Of a stretch of DNA of 64,000 bases, positions 17,501-25,866 are shown piece after piece. A program made the translations under genes and the position numbers. The stretch is from Coxiellaceae bacterium (GTDB lineage Bacteria; Pseudomonadota; Gammaproteobacteria; Coxiellales; Coxiellaceae). The stretch lies in NCBI GenBank assembly GCA_029212925.1, contig JARGOB010000004.1, positions 21,375 to 85,374 on the forward strand, read 5' to 3'. Every line of letters starts with the position of its first letter. Within the stretch, counting starts at the first letter, position 1. The notes under the pieces were generated by a model that was not told where the DNA came from, did not search any database, and saw only the letters and a list, made by a program, of their open reading frames with translations.

Positions 17501-18347
17501 GTGGTGTGGGAGCATCTTTACTTTCATCTGCACCTTGAGCTTGAAGTGACCCCGTTGATGCAACTTCCAATACAGGCAGTGCAGCCTTAACCGATTCAGG
17601 AGTATAAATAAGTAATTGCTTTTTATCCTCTGGGGTCGCGCTAGTATATGCTGCTGTGGCGATATCTTTATCCGCTAACAACATCGACATTTCATTTTGT
17701 AAGCGGTGCTTTTCGTCCGCATTTGGAACACTGCTCATTTCCGTTAAGCGATTTGCAATAATCTCTTTTACTGCTTCATTCCATACATCCAATTGCCCCG
17801 TTTGCAAAAATGCCGCCTTGGTCGCTTCAATCATCAATGAACCTGCAGCACTCCCATAAGCTAATGCCTTTTCGAATAACTCACCCAACAAAGCCCATTG
17901 TTGTTGATCCCCACCAATCAAGAGTAAATAGCTGCGTAATTCACGCTGCATATTTTCCAGACGAAATAATTGAGAAGGTGCTTCAACAAACATGTTCACA
18001 TATGAACGGAGTACGGTTTTTGAAGTGATTCTGCCACTAATTAAACGCTGTTTAATTTCATTATTTACAAAGAAACCGTACTTATCGAGTAATTGAAAAA
18101 CAAGTTTAGCCGCTTTACTATTAGTGCGCGGGCCATCGCTCCGACCTTTATAAAACAGGTTATTTCTATCAGTGGCTCTCATCGTGTGAATTTGGTTAAC
18201 CAACCAAACCGCAGTAAGCAAGCCATCCCGACTAGCCGCTTCTACATTCGCAAAAAATGTTTGTTTGATCTTATCATGCGGTTGCTTAACATGGTTTGTG
18301 TGCTTTTTTGATACCACATAACTATGGATTGTATTCGCTAAACTCAT
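14544..18347 (-). CDS. Very large effector-like protein with CX5R motif (long paralogue)
   Basis: A 1267-residue soluble protein. The C-terminal two thirds (from about residue 540) are homologous to the neighbour at 12032, including YGCKSANERF with Cys1100-x5-Arg1106. The N-terminal 500 residues are extra and appear to hold two copies of one domain, about residues 40-115 and 345-430. Both copies share a LF-x-KG motif and a S-K-A-K-x-VF-x-L motif. A low-complexity linker with proline and serine (DAPTPPSRVRSLPSALN) lies between them. The two genes are probably a tandem duplication followed by gain or loss of the N-terminal module. A phosphatase-type effector is the best guess, based on the CX5R loop. 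The 220 bases to the next gene hold no recognised feature. Confidence 0.6.
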   Translation of the reverse strand: MSLANTIHSYVVSKKHTNHVKQPHDKIKQTFFANVEAASRDGLLTAVWLVNQIHTMRATDRNNLFYKGRSDGPRTNSKAAKLVFQLLDKYGFFVNNEIKQRLISGRITSKTVLRSYVNMFVEAPSQLFRLENMQRELRSYLLLIGGDQQQWALLGELFEKALAYGSAAGSLMIEATKAAFLQTGQLDVWNEAVKEIIANRLTEMSSVPNADEKHRLQNEMSMLLADKDIATAAYTSATPEDKKQLLIYTPESVKAALPVLEVASTGSLQAQGADESKDAPTPPSRVRSLPSALNPAEFKRTTPADSVEAASARQLGMEAKKYIEREYAINGDSEKATFLKELCDNFGSGRLLTVEYLNQCISRGFERTAGVWHPTPRETLFKKGIGYRASCKTAKIVFHLYEMALGRPLLKHEKNAIVYDGHNDKLPHGAQLMSVEQRQLERAQATVHQGQSQALQAKMLDAAWQRIRELSSDFEQKDTDTANAPSPSLVDDVPRRHVSREMVQAANKEAPGGIRFDSNGHALMEVVVDNKLQHVSVDVIRAIAFEAGTELSDIEKRYVQWLDPKLPSIPKTFNELPGYMQALFRSESRGSINNMQLEVEGHIRLCARTYQKKYKQQVSTDIDGQTNLIGRQELKKLKNREFAKIMEQAIQQSLLQVNAAIAAEVKQILSSSTVVKSGEIQLDMSLVESKLDKAFSRSKKSSVHDRCIHHLITAMRKKYGNEKEFESTYEVRMRLFDQAVLATEDKDFESTTATDNAYLHTDNHNKTACWIQGTSYSSHDKQLGDKHVGLQLIRRAKLVDEEKDGSSHVGALATSRVEARVPSLAVYKAKESVRIDDVQAKLGYIDGQMSRQSMIVAQVEGDEHEQKVSHVRSEYTSSGPTVYNALTSLHTRFKDNLPKWLGGDRGNYQRRSIDSILMGAHKFNRAKVTGTPADYHGLFLVQNVPVNQHTSNLDLDAFDDATGEASLMVEVAMLATLQQQAHHLPYMQRKQVNTLHKVAQDLYVDFLKNAPVNTTGKAYFHRSKQGRLLRNKIKAYNQVRNEQAGYFDDVVAAAPEDSLETLVAKVLYHIHAYALHRDKESGMTVQALSIFLQPKSLYGCKSANERFQAVANRVELLHGLAARETQGLDTLPAEQREFRNVLAGFCQGTNSMTELQVAMNKAYNTSTLSGSAAVVSIHDQAARSKVTKSSWGTDSRVGAVITNKAEPKSVSYLYASSAAKCQTGKGHFAKTSHQVLKALQADASTATTEAVSSEAVGYVPPPLVCST

Positions 18348-18570
18348 TTCACCCTAACCTTACTTACTGCCACTGCGTTCTCAAGACGATGGCTAGATAT
18401 CTCTCATTTCTAATATCCATAGTACACCCATGAGATTAACGATTCCTTAAATTACACGCATAAGCTCAAGAAAAATAGTACTATTTCGGATGTGAATACT
18501 TAAAAATAAAGGTAATCAATAGTGGTCAGAAATCAGATAATTAGTATTACTTAAAAGATCGAGGTGTTCA

Positions 18571-19641
18571 TTAAGACACCTTGCGTGGCCAAAAAGTCAG
18601 AATAGCTTTAACAACAGTCGCCAATGGAATGGCCAATAACACACCCCAAAAACCCCAAATGCCACCAAACACTAATACCGCTAAAATAATCGCAACTGGA
18701 TGCATGTCCATCGCCTCCGAAAATAATATCGGTACCAACACATTTGCATCCAACGTAATAATCACCGCATAGGCAATTAACATACTTAAAAATTGACCGG
18801 ACCAACCCCAATCAATCAAGCCAACAATAACCACAGGAATAGTTACCAAAGCAGCGCCAACATACGGAATCACCACCGATATGCCCACCATCACACCCAG
18901 TAACATCGCATACGATAAACCAAATAAGGCAAAAGTCGTCACACTGATCACACTGATAATTATCATTTCAACCGCACGACCACGCACATAGTTACCAATC
19001 TGATCATTCACCTCAGACCATACCTTGCTCACTAACGAACGATCATTCGGCAAAAATGAAGACATCCAATGCGAAATCGAATTACTGTCACGCAAAAAGA
19101 AAAACAACATAATTGGCACTAAAATCAAATACAATATCAATGTCACCACCAAAGTGATTGAACCCACCGAAAATGACAATACCGTCTGACCCACCTTAGC
19201 AAACTGATCCTTAAACACCGTGGTCGCATGCGTCAATGTATCACCCGTAAAAATATGCGGATGCTTGGCGGTTAAATCAGCCATCAAAGCCTGAAACTTA
19301 GTAAAGATATCTGGAATCTCATGCACCAATAACGTTAACTGCTTAGCCAATAGCGGTAACAAACCAACACAAGCCCACACCAACAAACCAATAAAAATCA
19401 CATAAACAACAGACACCGCCAACCAGTTAGGAAAACGCCAACGCTTCAGTAACTGTACCGGCTTATATAATAAGTAAGCCAACGCAATGCTAACCAAAAT
19501 CGGCGTTATAATGCGACCAAAGAACTCAATAACAATCAATAAACCAACAACAGTAAAAAACAAACCCAATGCGGCAGGGTCTGAAAAATTATTATCAAAC
19601 CAGTTTGAGATTCCAGCCAATATAGGATTACGGTTGTTCAT
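18571..19641 (-). CDS. AI-2E family / PerM-type permease
   Basis: A 356-residue polytopic membrane protein of the UPF0118/AI-2E family. It has the family's pattern: two N-terminal helices pairs (GLFFTVVGLLIVIEFFG, ILVSIALAYLLYKPV), a long extracytoplasmic loop with amphipathic helices (about 110-170), then four C-terminal helices including GMVGISVVIPYVGAALVTIP-like and HPVAIILAVLVFGGIWGFWG. Members export small molecules or sodium ions, and the substrate here cannot be told. The gene ends 69 codons' worth of sequence before an unrelated effector-like gene and lies downstream of a palindromic repeat that separates it from ribH. Confidence 0.85.
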   Translation of the reverse strand: MNNRNPILAGISNWFDNNFSDPAALGLFFTVVGLLIVIEFFGRIITPILVSIALAYLLYKPVQLLKRWRFPNWLAVSVVYVIFIGLLVWACVGLLPLLAKQLTLLVHEIPDIFTKFQALMADLTAKHPHIFTGDTLTHATTVFKDQFAKVGQTVLSFSVGSITLVVTLILYLILVPIMLFFFLRDSNSISHWMSSFLPNDRSLVSKVWSEVNDQIGNYVRGRAVEMIIISVISVTTFALFGLSYAMLLGVMVGISVVIPYVGAALVTIPVVIVGLIDWGWSGQFLSMLIAYAVIITLDANVLVPILFSEAMDMHPVAIILAVLVFGGIWGFWGVLLAIPLATVVKAILTFWPRKVS

Positions 19642-19659
19642 TTTTTTCCTTTTTTATTA

Positions 19660-19757
19660 CTGGATCCCGGCTCGGGGGCCGGGATGACAGCGCAGGCCAG
19701 CCGGGATGACCCTTCGAGACAACCGCTTCGCGGTTTCCTCAGGGCAAGCGGATGACA
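19660..19757. repeat. Palindromic repeat, one full and one partial copy
   Basis: CTGGATCCCGGCTCG is followed by GGGGCCGGGATGACAG, the same form as at 39640. A second, altered copy follows (GCCGGGATGACCCTT ... GCGGATGACAG) with a small internal hairpin AACCGCTTCGCGGTT. The block fills the gap between ribH and the permease gene and may end or stabilise the ribH transcript. Confidence 0.8.
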
Positions 19758-19759
19758 GT

Positions 19760-20191
19760 CTACACCTTTTCTAATAATGCCACCATTTCTACAGCAGCAT
19801 CAACCGCATCGCAACCTTTATGTCCATGTGCACCACCACAGCGATCCAAAGCTTGTGCTTTATTCTCTGTCGTCAATACACCAAAAATTACCGGCAATTC
19901 AAATTCCATCATCACTTGCTGACAACCCTGACTCACCTGGTCACACACATAATCATAATGCGTAGTCTCACCACGAATAATCGCTCCCAAACAGATCACC
20001 GCATCATAACGATTCGACTTGGCTAGTTTTTTAGCCACCAAAGGAATCTCTACCGCACCCGGCACTTGATACACCGGCACCTCGTCCACATCGAAACCAA
20101 GCTCTTTCAAACGCGCCTGCGCACCTTGTAACAACATATCGGTGACTTCAGTATTAAAGCGACTATATACAATCGCTAAGCTTACGGACAT
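19760..20191 (-). CDS. ribH: 6,7-dimethyl-8-ribityllumazine synthase
   Basis: A 143-residue enzyme that condenses 5-amino-6-ribitylaminouracil with dihydroxybutanone phosphate, the penultimate step of riboflavin synthesis. It forms icosahedral or pentameric shells. Family motifs are VPGAVEIPLVAKKLA, CLGAIIRGETTHYDYV and FGVLTTENKAQALDR, and the active-site His is in AHGHKG. The frame is open upstream, but ATG 20191 has a strong GAGGGAG site and the usual start (MSVSLAIVYSRFN). It overlaps the end of ribBA by 29 bases, which implies coupled translation. Confidence 0.94.
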   Translation of the reverse strand: MSVSLAIVYSRFNTEVTDMLLQGAQARLKELGFDVDEVPVYQVPGAVEIPLVAKKLAKSNRYDAVICLGAIIRGETTHYDYVCDQVSQGCQQVMMEFELPVIFGVLTTENKAQALDRCGGAHGHKGCDAVDAAVEMVALLEKV

Positions 20192-21404
20192 TATCTTCTC
20201 CCTCATTATCAAATCGATGACCCAACTTATCTTTCTTGGTCTGTAAATATTGCGCATTATGCTCATTGCTTGGCGCTACTAATGGCTCACAACGCTTCAC
20301 CACCACACCATAGCGCTCTAGTTGCGCATGCTTTTGCGGATTATTGGTTAATAACGTGACCTTGTCGAGGCCTAATTCACGCAACACTTGTGCCGCTAAA
20401 GCATAATTACGCTCATCAGCCGCAAAACCCAACGCATGATTCGCCTCAACCGTATCCATCCCCTGATCCTGCAGTGCATAGGCTTTTATTTTATTCGCCA
20501 AACCAATGCCACGCCCTTCCTGTGGCAAGTACAATAAAACACCACCTTGCTGCGACAGCATCTGCATCGATTGCTTTAATTGCCAGCCACAATCACAACG
20601 ATTCGAACCAAACACATCACCGGTCAAACATTGCGAATGCAACCGCACCAACGGCTCTTTTGCTGCAACCGGTTTCTGTGGCAACAAAACACTAATCTCT
20701 TGCTGATCAATCGTCGAGCGAAATACTTTCATTTGCCATACTTCACCGCTTTCTACTGGCAATTTAGTAGTTGCTACTTCTTCAATAAAGTTTTCATTGC
20801 AATAACGGTAATGAATCAGCTGCTCTATCGACACAATCAATAAGTCGTGCTTCTTCGCAAAGCGACCTAATTGTGGCAAACGCGCCATCGTACCATCCGA
20901 GTTCATCACCTCACAAATCACCGCTGCCGGTTGTAATCCTGCTAAACGCATTAAATCAACACTCGCTTCAGTATGACCTGCACGTTCAACCACACCATTG
21001 GGCTTGGCTTTTAATGGAAATACATGACCCGGCTTAACTATATCCGCTGCCGTTGAATCTGGATTCGCCGCCACTTGCACGGTCAATGCACGATCCGCTG
21101 CCGATATACCCGTGGTAATATCATTCGCCGCTCCAATCGACACACCAAACGCGGTATGAAAAGTCGATTGGTTTTTATGCGTCATCATATCGATACCTAA
21201 ACGCTCAAACGCTTCCGGTAACATCGGCATACACACCAAACCACGGCCGTATTGCGCTAAAAAGTTTAAGCTCTCTGGCGTCACTTTCTCAGCCGATACA
21301 ACCAAGTCACCTTCGTTTTCACGTTGCTCATCGTCGACAACTATGACGGGCTTACCTTGCCTTAGCGCTTCGAGCGCTTGATTAATCGTTGCTAATTTAG
21401 GCAT
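20163..21404 (-). CDS. ribBA: Bifunctional DHBP synthase / GTP cyclohydrolase II
   Basis: A 413-residue fusion. The N-terminal half (about 1-200) is 3,4-dihydroxy-2-butanone-4-phosphate synthase, with DDEQRENEGDLV and the conserved TEASVDLMRLAG-type His/Glu site. The C-terminal half is GTP cyclohydrolase II, with the zinc site CLTGDVFGSNRCDC and the catalytic YLPQEGRGIGL. Both entry reactions of riboflavin synthesis are therefore on one chain. The GTP cyclohydrolase half keeps all the zinc cysteines, so it should be active, unlike the degenerate C-terminal halves found in some species. The start overlaps the ribE stop by eight bases. Confidence 0.94.
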   Translation of the reverse strand: MPKLATINQALEALRQGKPVIVVDDEQRENEGDLVVSAEKVTPESLNFLAQYGRGLVCMPMLPEAFERLGIDMMTHKNQSTFHTAFGVSIGAANDITTGISAADRALTVQVAANPDSTAADIVKPGHVFPLKAKPNGVVERAGHTEASVDLMRLAGLQPAAVICEVMNSDGTMARLPQLGRFAKKHDLLIVSIEQLIHYRYCNENFIEEVATTKLPVESGEVWQMKVFRSTIDQQEISVLLPQKPVAAKEPLVRLHSQCLTGDVFGSNRCDCGWQLKQSMQMLSQQGGVLLYLPQEGRGIGLANKIKAYALQDQGMDTVEANHALGFAADERNYALAAQVLRELGLDKVTLLTNNPQKHAQLERYGVVVKRCEPLVAPSNEHNAQYLQTKKDKLGHRFDNEGEDNVRKLSDCI

Positions 21405-21996
21405 AATCTTTTACCTCCAATTGCCTGGCCACGCACTTAGCCAGTTGATCAAATTCGATATGGACATTATCGCCCACTGATAAATCTTTAAGTGTTGTTA
21501 AGGCTAACGTCTGCGGAATTAACATCAAATCAAAACCATCTTCACGCAGTGCGTTTATCGTTAAACTAACACCATCAACAGTGATACTGCCTTTATGGAT
21601 TAATAGCCCCATATCGCCGGCAGTGATACCACCTATCACTAAGTGGCAACAACCATCTTGCATGGTTTTAGCAACAACATTTGCCGCCGTCTCTACATGC
21701 CCCGAAACAAAATGACCGCCAATACGGTCACCCACTTGTAACGAGCGCTCGAGGTTTATTTGCTGGCCAACAACATAATGGCTCGCGTTGGTTACCCGCA
21801 ACGTATCGGGTGATAAATCACAACCAAATAAACCCTGGTCATTAAAATCAGTCACAGTTAAACACATACCATCAACGGCAATGCTTTCACCTAACACCAA
21901 GTCTTTAAATTGTGATTGAACACTGAAATGTCGCGTCTGATCACTATCTGTGATCGCAACAATATGACCAACATGGTCAATAATACCGCTAAACAT
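21397..21996 (-). CDS. ribE: Riboflavin synthase alpha chain
   Basis: A 199-residue enzyme with two lumazine-binding repeats: MFSGIIDHVGHIV at the start of the first, and a second from about residue 98 (HFVSGHVETAANVV). It converts two molecules of dimethylribityllumazine to riboflavin and the ribityl-amino pyrimidine. AAGGAG is well placed before ATG 21996, and the eight codons of open frame upstream are not used. It is the first gene of ribE-ribBA-ribH and lies directly behind an FMN riboswitch. Confidence 0.94.
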   Translation of the reverse strand: MFSGIIDHVGHIVAITDSDQTRHFSVQSQFKDLVLGESIAVDGMCLTVTDFNDQGLFGCDLSPDTLRVTNASHYVVGQQINLERSLQVGDRIGGHFVSGHVETAANVVAKTMQDGCCHLVIGGITAGDMGLLIHKGSITVDGVSLTINALREDGFDLMLIPQTLALTTLKDLSVGDNVHIEFDQLAKCVARQLEVKDYA

Positions 21997-22077
21997 ATAA
22001 GTCTCCTTTATTTGAATCAATCAAACATAGGCTACTCAAGGGTTTTTAAAATTGCAGAAATGCACTAAGTGACGTTT

Positions 22078-22216
22078 CCACCTCTCTCATCCGGACTTTA
22101 ACCGTCGGCTCTGGAATCTCACCAGATCTGCTGACCACTCGAAAGTGCGCTCGCGGGCTTAGCTAGAAAGCTTTACCGCCGGTGGGGAATCACACCCCGC
22201 CCTGAGGTCTACCAGC
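22078..22216 (-). promoter_or_regulatory. FMN riboswitch (RFN element)
   Basis: On the minus strand the conserved parts are in order: CTCAGGGCGGGGTG, CCCCACCGGCGGTAA, AGCCCGCGAGCG, CAGCAGATCTGGTGAGATT, CCAGAGCCGACGG, and AGTCCGGATGAGAGAGG. These are the six helices of the FMN aptamer. It sits about 85 bases before ribE and would reduce ribE-ribBA-ribH expression when FMN is plentiful. Confidence 0.96.
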
Positions 22217-22305
22217 GAAATATAGCAAAAGATGAGCAACAACTCAACGCCTTATAGCTATCAGGCTGCCGAAATGATAGATTAGAATTTATTTTTAGGA
22301 AAAAT

Positions 22306-23568
22306 ATGCCACCTACAAGGAACGCCATTTCAAAAAAAGCTGTTTTATCCTGGTGCTTATATGATTGGGCCAATTCAGCGTTTTCCACGATTATCATCAC
22401 CTTTATTTTTGCCACTTACTTTACAAAAGCTATTGCGCCCAATGTCATCACAGGAACAGCGCACTGGGGATATGCCATTGCACTCAGCGGCATTATCATT
22501 GCGATTATCAGCCCCCTACTGGGCGCAATAGCAGATCTAAAAGGCCGACGTAAGCCATGGATAGCAGGCTTCACCTTACTGGCGATTATTATGTCGGCCT
22601 TATTATGGTTTGCCAAACCGTCGCCCAATTATCAACTGTTCACATTAATCGTTATCATCGTTGCTAATATCGGTGCTGAAGTAGGCATTGTGTTCTACAA
22701 CTCTATGCTAAAAGATTTAGCACCCACCTCCCATCTCGGACGCGTATCCGGTTGGGCTTGGGGCTTAGGTTACATAGGCGGCTTGTTAAGTTTAGTGGTT
22801 GCATTGGTTTTATTTATTCAGCCAGACAACAATTGGTTTGGATTAAACAGTGCGTCTGCACAACAGATAAGAATCTGCGGGCCATTAGTGGCTATATGGA
22901 TTTTCGTCTTTTCCTTACCGTTGTTTTTTTTCACCCCAGACAAACCACCAACAAAAATCAGCCTTATCGCGTCCATACGACAAGGCATGCAGCAATTAAT
23001 AAAAACTTTATTATCACTGCCACGATATAAAAATATCTTTATATATTTGGTCGCGCGTATGTTTTATATCGACGGACTCAACACCCTATTTGCCTTCGGA
23101 GGCATCTATGCGGCAGGCACCTTTGGTTTAACGGTAGAAGATATTATCCTGTTTGGCATTGCCATGAATATTGGTGCCGGCATTGGTGCGATTGTTTTTG
23201 CGTGGGTGGATGATTATTTTGGTTCTAAAAAAACAATTTTATTTTCGTTAGCTTTTTTAATTATATTTGTGGTAGCCCTATTATTCACACACAGACTATT
23301 AGCTTTTTGGATTTTATCTTTATCACTAAGTGTATTCATTGGTCCCGTGCAAGCCGCCAGCCGAACCTTAATGGCAAAATTAGCGCCTGCTGAATTAGTC
23401 ACTGAGATGTTTGGGCTGTATGCCTTTTGTGGTAAGGTCACCTCGTTTCTCGGCCCATGGATTTTAGGTCTAGTAACTGCCAGCTTTGCAAGCCAGCGTA
23501 TAGGCATGTCAACGATAATTATGTTTTTTGTTATTGGTGCTTTATTATTGTTATATGTAAAAGAATGA
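22306..23568 (+). CDS. MFS transporter, UMF1 (Atg22-like) type
   Basis: A 420-residue protein with about twelve membrane helices. The first helix begins LSWCLYDWANSAFSTII, the hallmark of the UMF1/Atg22-like branch of the major facilitator superfamily. GAIADLKGRRKPWIAG is the loop 2-3 motif. Members include vacuolar amino acid exporters of fungi and many uncharacterised bacterial permeases, so the substrate is not known. It starts just behind the FMN riboswitch on the opposite strand, and a role in riboflavin transport cannot be excluded but is not shown by sequence. Confidence 0.82.
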   Translation: MPPTRNAISKKAVLSWCLYDWANSAFSTIIITFIFATYFTKAIAPNVITGTAHWGYAIALSGIIIAIISPLLGAIADLKGRRKPWIAGFTLLAIIMSALLWFAKPSPNYQLFTLIVIIVANIGAEVGIVFYNSMLKDLAPTSHLGRVSGWAWGLGYIGGLLSLVVALVLFIQPDNNWFGLNSASAQQIRICGPLVAIWIFVFSLPLFFFTPDKPPTKISLIASIRQGMQQLIKTLLSLPRYKNIFIYLVARMFYIDGLNTLFAFGGIYAAGTFGLTVEDIILFGIAMNIGAGIGAIVFAWVDDYFGSKKTILFSLAFLIIFVVALLFTHRLLAFWILSLSLSVFIGPVQAASRTLMAKLAPAELVTEMFGLYAFCGKVTSFLGPWILGLVTASFASQRIGMSTIIMFFVIGALLLLYVKE

Positions 23569-23574
23569 TTTTAA

Positions 23575-24534
23575 CTAACCATATGCTTTATATTCACGTC
23601 CAGCTAATAATGAATCATCTTCACTTGTTAAAACTACGGACTCGATCTTCCCTTCGACATTAATACGATCAGCTGCATGCTTTAAGCTGTGCTTATCAAG
23701 AAAATTATCTATACCCTGCAAAAGCCTTGAAGGTCTGCCAAACACTTTTAAACAACCATTCCTATTATTATGACTTTGTTTGGTTATCTGTTGCTCTTTG
23801 GCTAAACATTGGATCAACCCATCATATGCCTGTTTAATTTTGTAAGGTGAGCCATCCAGGCAAGCCGATTTTAGTACGTCATTTGCATGCTCAATACGCG
23901 CCCTAGATAGCTTACGTGTTAAAGATTTTTTATGACAGCATCGATTATAAACCCTAAGCATCTCATCAATATCAGCGGTGTATTGTTTGTATAGGTTATT
24001 GCCTAACATGCGATTAAGAGCAACCATCTTCAAGTCGATTGCGCAGCTAAATACTGCATTGATATTTTTACCGGTTTTAGCTGACACCTCAAAAAACGGA
24101 ATATTTTTATTATCCGCGTATGCTTCGGCTGTTTCATATTCAATGACCTTATCAACAGGCAAAATATCATTTTTAGTACCAACAAGAATCACCTGACAAT
24201 CTGTATCAAAATAACTTTGCGCTGAATTAATAATTCCTTGCGCATTTTTAAATGAGCTTTGGTCACCAACATCATATAAGACCATGGCAGTATGGAAGGA
24301 ACGTAAATTTAAATGCATCATTATCTCTGGTGCAAAGTCATATATCTGAATCTTAACTTCGTTACCTGTATCAATATGTGTAACTGTTTTATTATATGGA
24401 GGGTAGTCTATTCTTTCTTCAAAGCTTTCTGGAAATTTCCTCTTTATGTATCTTTGCTGAAAACTTGTTCGACCAACCCCATGGTCACCAAATATACCAA
24501 TCTTTAGATAAACTCTTTCATTGACTCTTGTCAT
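23575..24534 (-). CDS. Rab/Ras-like small GTPase with degenerate motifs
   Basis: A 319-residue protein whose first 170 residues follow the small-GTPase fold. G1 is GDHGVGRTS (residues 16-24, with Arg22 in place of the invariant Lys), G3 is YDFAPE in place of DTAGQ-E, G4 is GTKND, and G5 is VSAKTGKN. The stretch SFHTAMVLYDVGDQSSFKNA corresponds to the RGA-x-LVYDITxxxSFxN region of Rab proteins. The C-terminal 150 residues match nothing I know and are rich in basic residues. No prenylation CAAX or CC ending is seen. The replacement of the P-loop Lys and the Gly/Gln of G3 suggests weak or altered nucleotide hydrolysis, perhaps a decoy of host Rab signalling. It most likely came from a eukaryote. 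A GTG nine bases upstream is an alternative start. Confidence 0.75.
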   Translation of the reverse strand: MTRVNERVYLKIGIFGDHGVGRTSFQQRYIKRKFPESFEERIDYPPYNKTVTHIDTGNEVKIQIYDFAPEIMMHLNLRSFHTAMVLYDVGDQSSFKNAQGIINSAQSYFDTDCQVILVGTKNDILPVDKVIEYETAEAYADNKNIPFFEVSAKTGKNINAVFSCAIDLKMVALNRMLGNNLYKQYTADIDEMLRVYNRCCHKKSLTRKLSRARIEHANDVLKSACLDGSPYKIKQAYDGLIQCLAKEQQITKQSHNNRNGCLKVFGRPSRLLQGIDNFLDKHSLKHAADRINVEGKIESVVLTSEDDSLLAGREYKAYG

Positions 24535-24700
24535 AATACGCACCCATCTTCACTTGTTTCACCTGTAATGAATATTTTATTTAAAGCAATACTAAGTTTT
24601 TAGCTGATTATTCTCAAACGCTTATTTTTAATTACTATATATTAGAAGATTAAATATCTGGGCAAATACTTGATATACAGACAAAACTATAAGATGGCAA

Positions 24701-25780
24701 TTAACTCAATTGCAAACAACCAATCAAATCTTCACCGCAGGTTTGCCAGGCAAATTCAGACAGTTGCTCAGGTGTGATAACAGAAGATAAATGCGCCGAC
24801 TGCGCTTCAGGACCTAAGATTTTTTGACCGATATATAAGAAGGCTTGCTGCAATAATTGCTGTTGCCAAAGTTCACGATACAAACGCGCACCCGCTTCTA
24901 CCCACACATGGTGATAACCTTGTTCAGCCATATGGCTTAGCATATGGGTCCATGAAAGTTCATTGCCTTCGACAGGTGTTGCAATGCATTCTGCACCACG
25001 GTGCATTAATGCTTGCAGCTTTTCATCATCCACTTCAGCTTGATGAAAAATCGTAATCGAAGCCGCCGTAGCCCATACACGCACATCCGGCGATAAACTC
25101 AAATCACGATCAATAATTAATAATGGCTTTGCTATCACCTGGTCAGATAAACGCACATTTAAATAAGGATCATCACAGGCAATGGTTCGACTGGTGGTTA
25201 ATAATGCATCGGCTTGTAATCGGTGTTGATGCGTAAAGCGGCGGCATGCCTCACCCGTGATATTAACATGCGAGCCATCTTTCGAGGCATATTTACCATC
25301 ACAACTAATCGCTAATTTTGCGGTTAAAAATGGTCTTTTATGCTGGCGCCAAAAGTCATAAGCGCGATATAACGTCTGCACTTCCGGCACGTCAATATAG
25401 ATGGCTTCCACCCCAGCCGCCTCAAGCACACTATCGCTCTTACCACCCACATCAGGATTGCTATCACGATAGGCGTAATACACGCGCTTTATACCGGCAT
25501 CGATAATCGCCTGGGTACACGGTGGTGTACGACCATGATGACAACAAGGCTCCAAACTGACATACAGCGTCGCATCGGATAAGTCGACATCTCCTGCCGC
25601 ACGCAATGCCATCACTTCGGCATGCGGATCGCCTGCCTTATAATGACTGCCCTCACCAACTATTTGACCCTGCTTAACAATTACAGCACCCACTGCTGGG
25701 TTCGGGCCAGTAAAACCCAACCGACCTTGCGCCAGCGCAAGGCTGCGTAATAGATGCTTGTTAATGGTTAAATCATTCAT
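24701..25780 (-). CDS. ribD: Riboflavin-specific deaminase/reductase RibD
   Basis: A 359-residue bifunctional enzyme. The N-terminal deaminase has the zinc site HAEVMAL and PCCHHGRTPPC, and the C-terminal reductase starts near residue 150 (PFLTAKLAISCDGKYA). It performs the second and third steps of the pathway after GTP cyclohydrolase II. It is separated from ribE-ribBA-ribH by the UMF1 and GTPase genes and has no riboswitch of its own. The frame stays open 60 codons upstream through a 75-nt repeat element, but family alignment starts at MNDLTINKHLLRSL (25780). Confidence 0.93.
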   Translation of the reverse strand: MNDLTINKHLLRSLALAQGRLGFTGPNPAVGAVIVKQGQIVGEGSHYKAGDPHAEVMALRAAGDVDLSDATLYVSLEPCCHHGRTPPCTQAIIDAGIKRVYYAYRDSNPDVGGKSDSVLEAAGVEAIYIDVPEVQTLYRAYDFWRQHKRPFLTAKLAISCDGKYASKDGSHVNITGEACRRFTHQHRLQADALLTTSRTIACDDPYLNVRLSDQVIAKPLLIIDRDLSLSPDVRVWATAASITIFHQAEVDDEKLQALMHRGAECIATPVEGNELSWTHMLSHMAEQGYHHVWVEAGARLYRELWQQQLLQQAFLYIGQKILGPEAQSAHLSSVITPEQLSEFAWQTCGEDLIGCLQLS

Positions 25781-25866
25781 GGCTGTACTATATCTCGCTT
25801 GAAGGATATTTTCTAGTGAACAAACTAGACAAGTAGTGAAATCAAAATTAAGGTGAGGATGGCACA

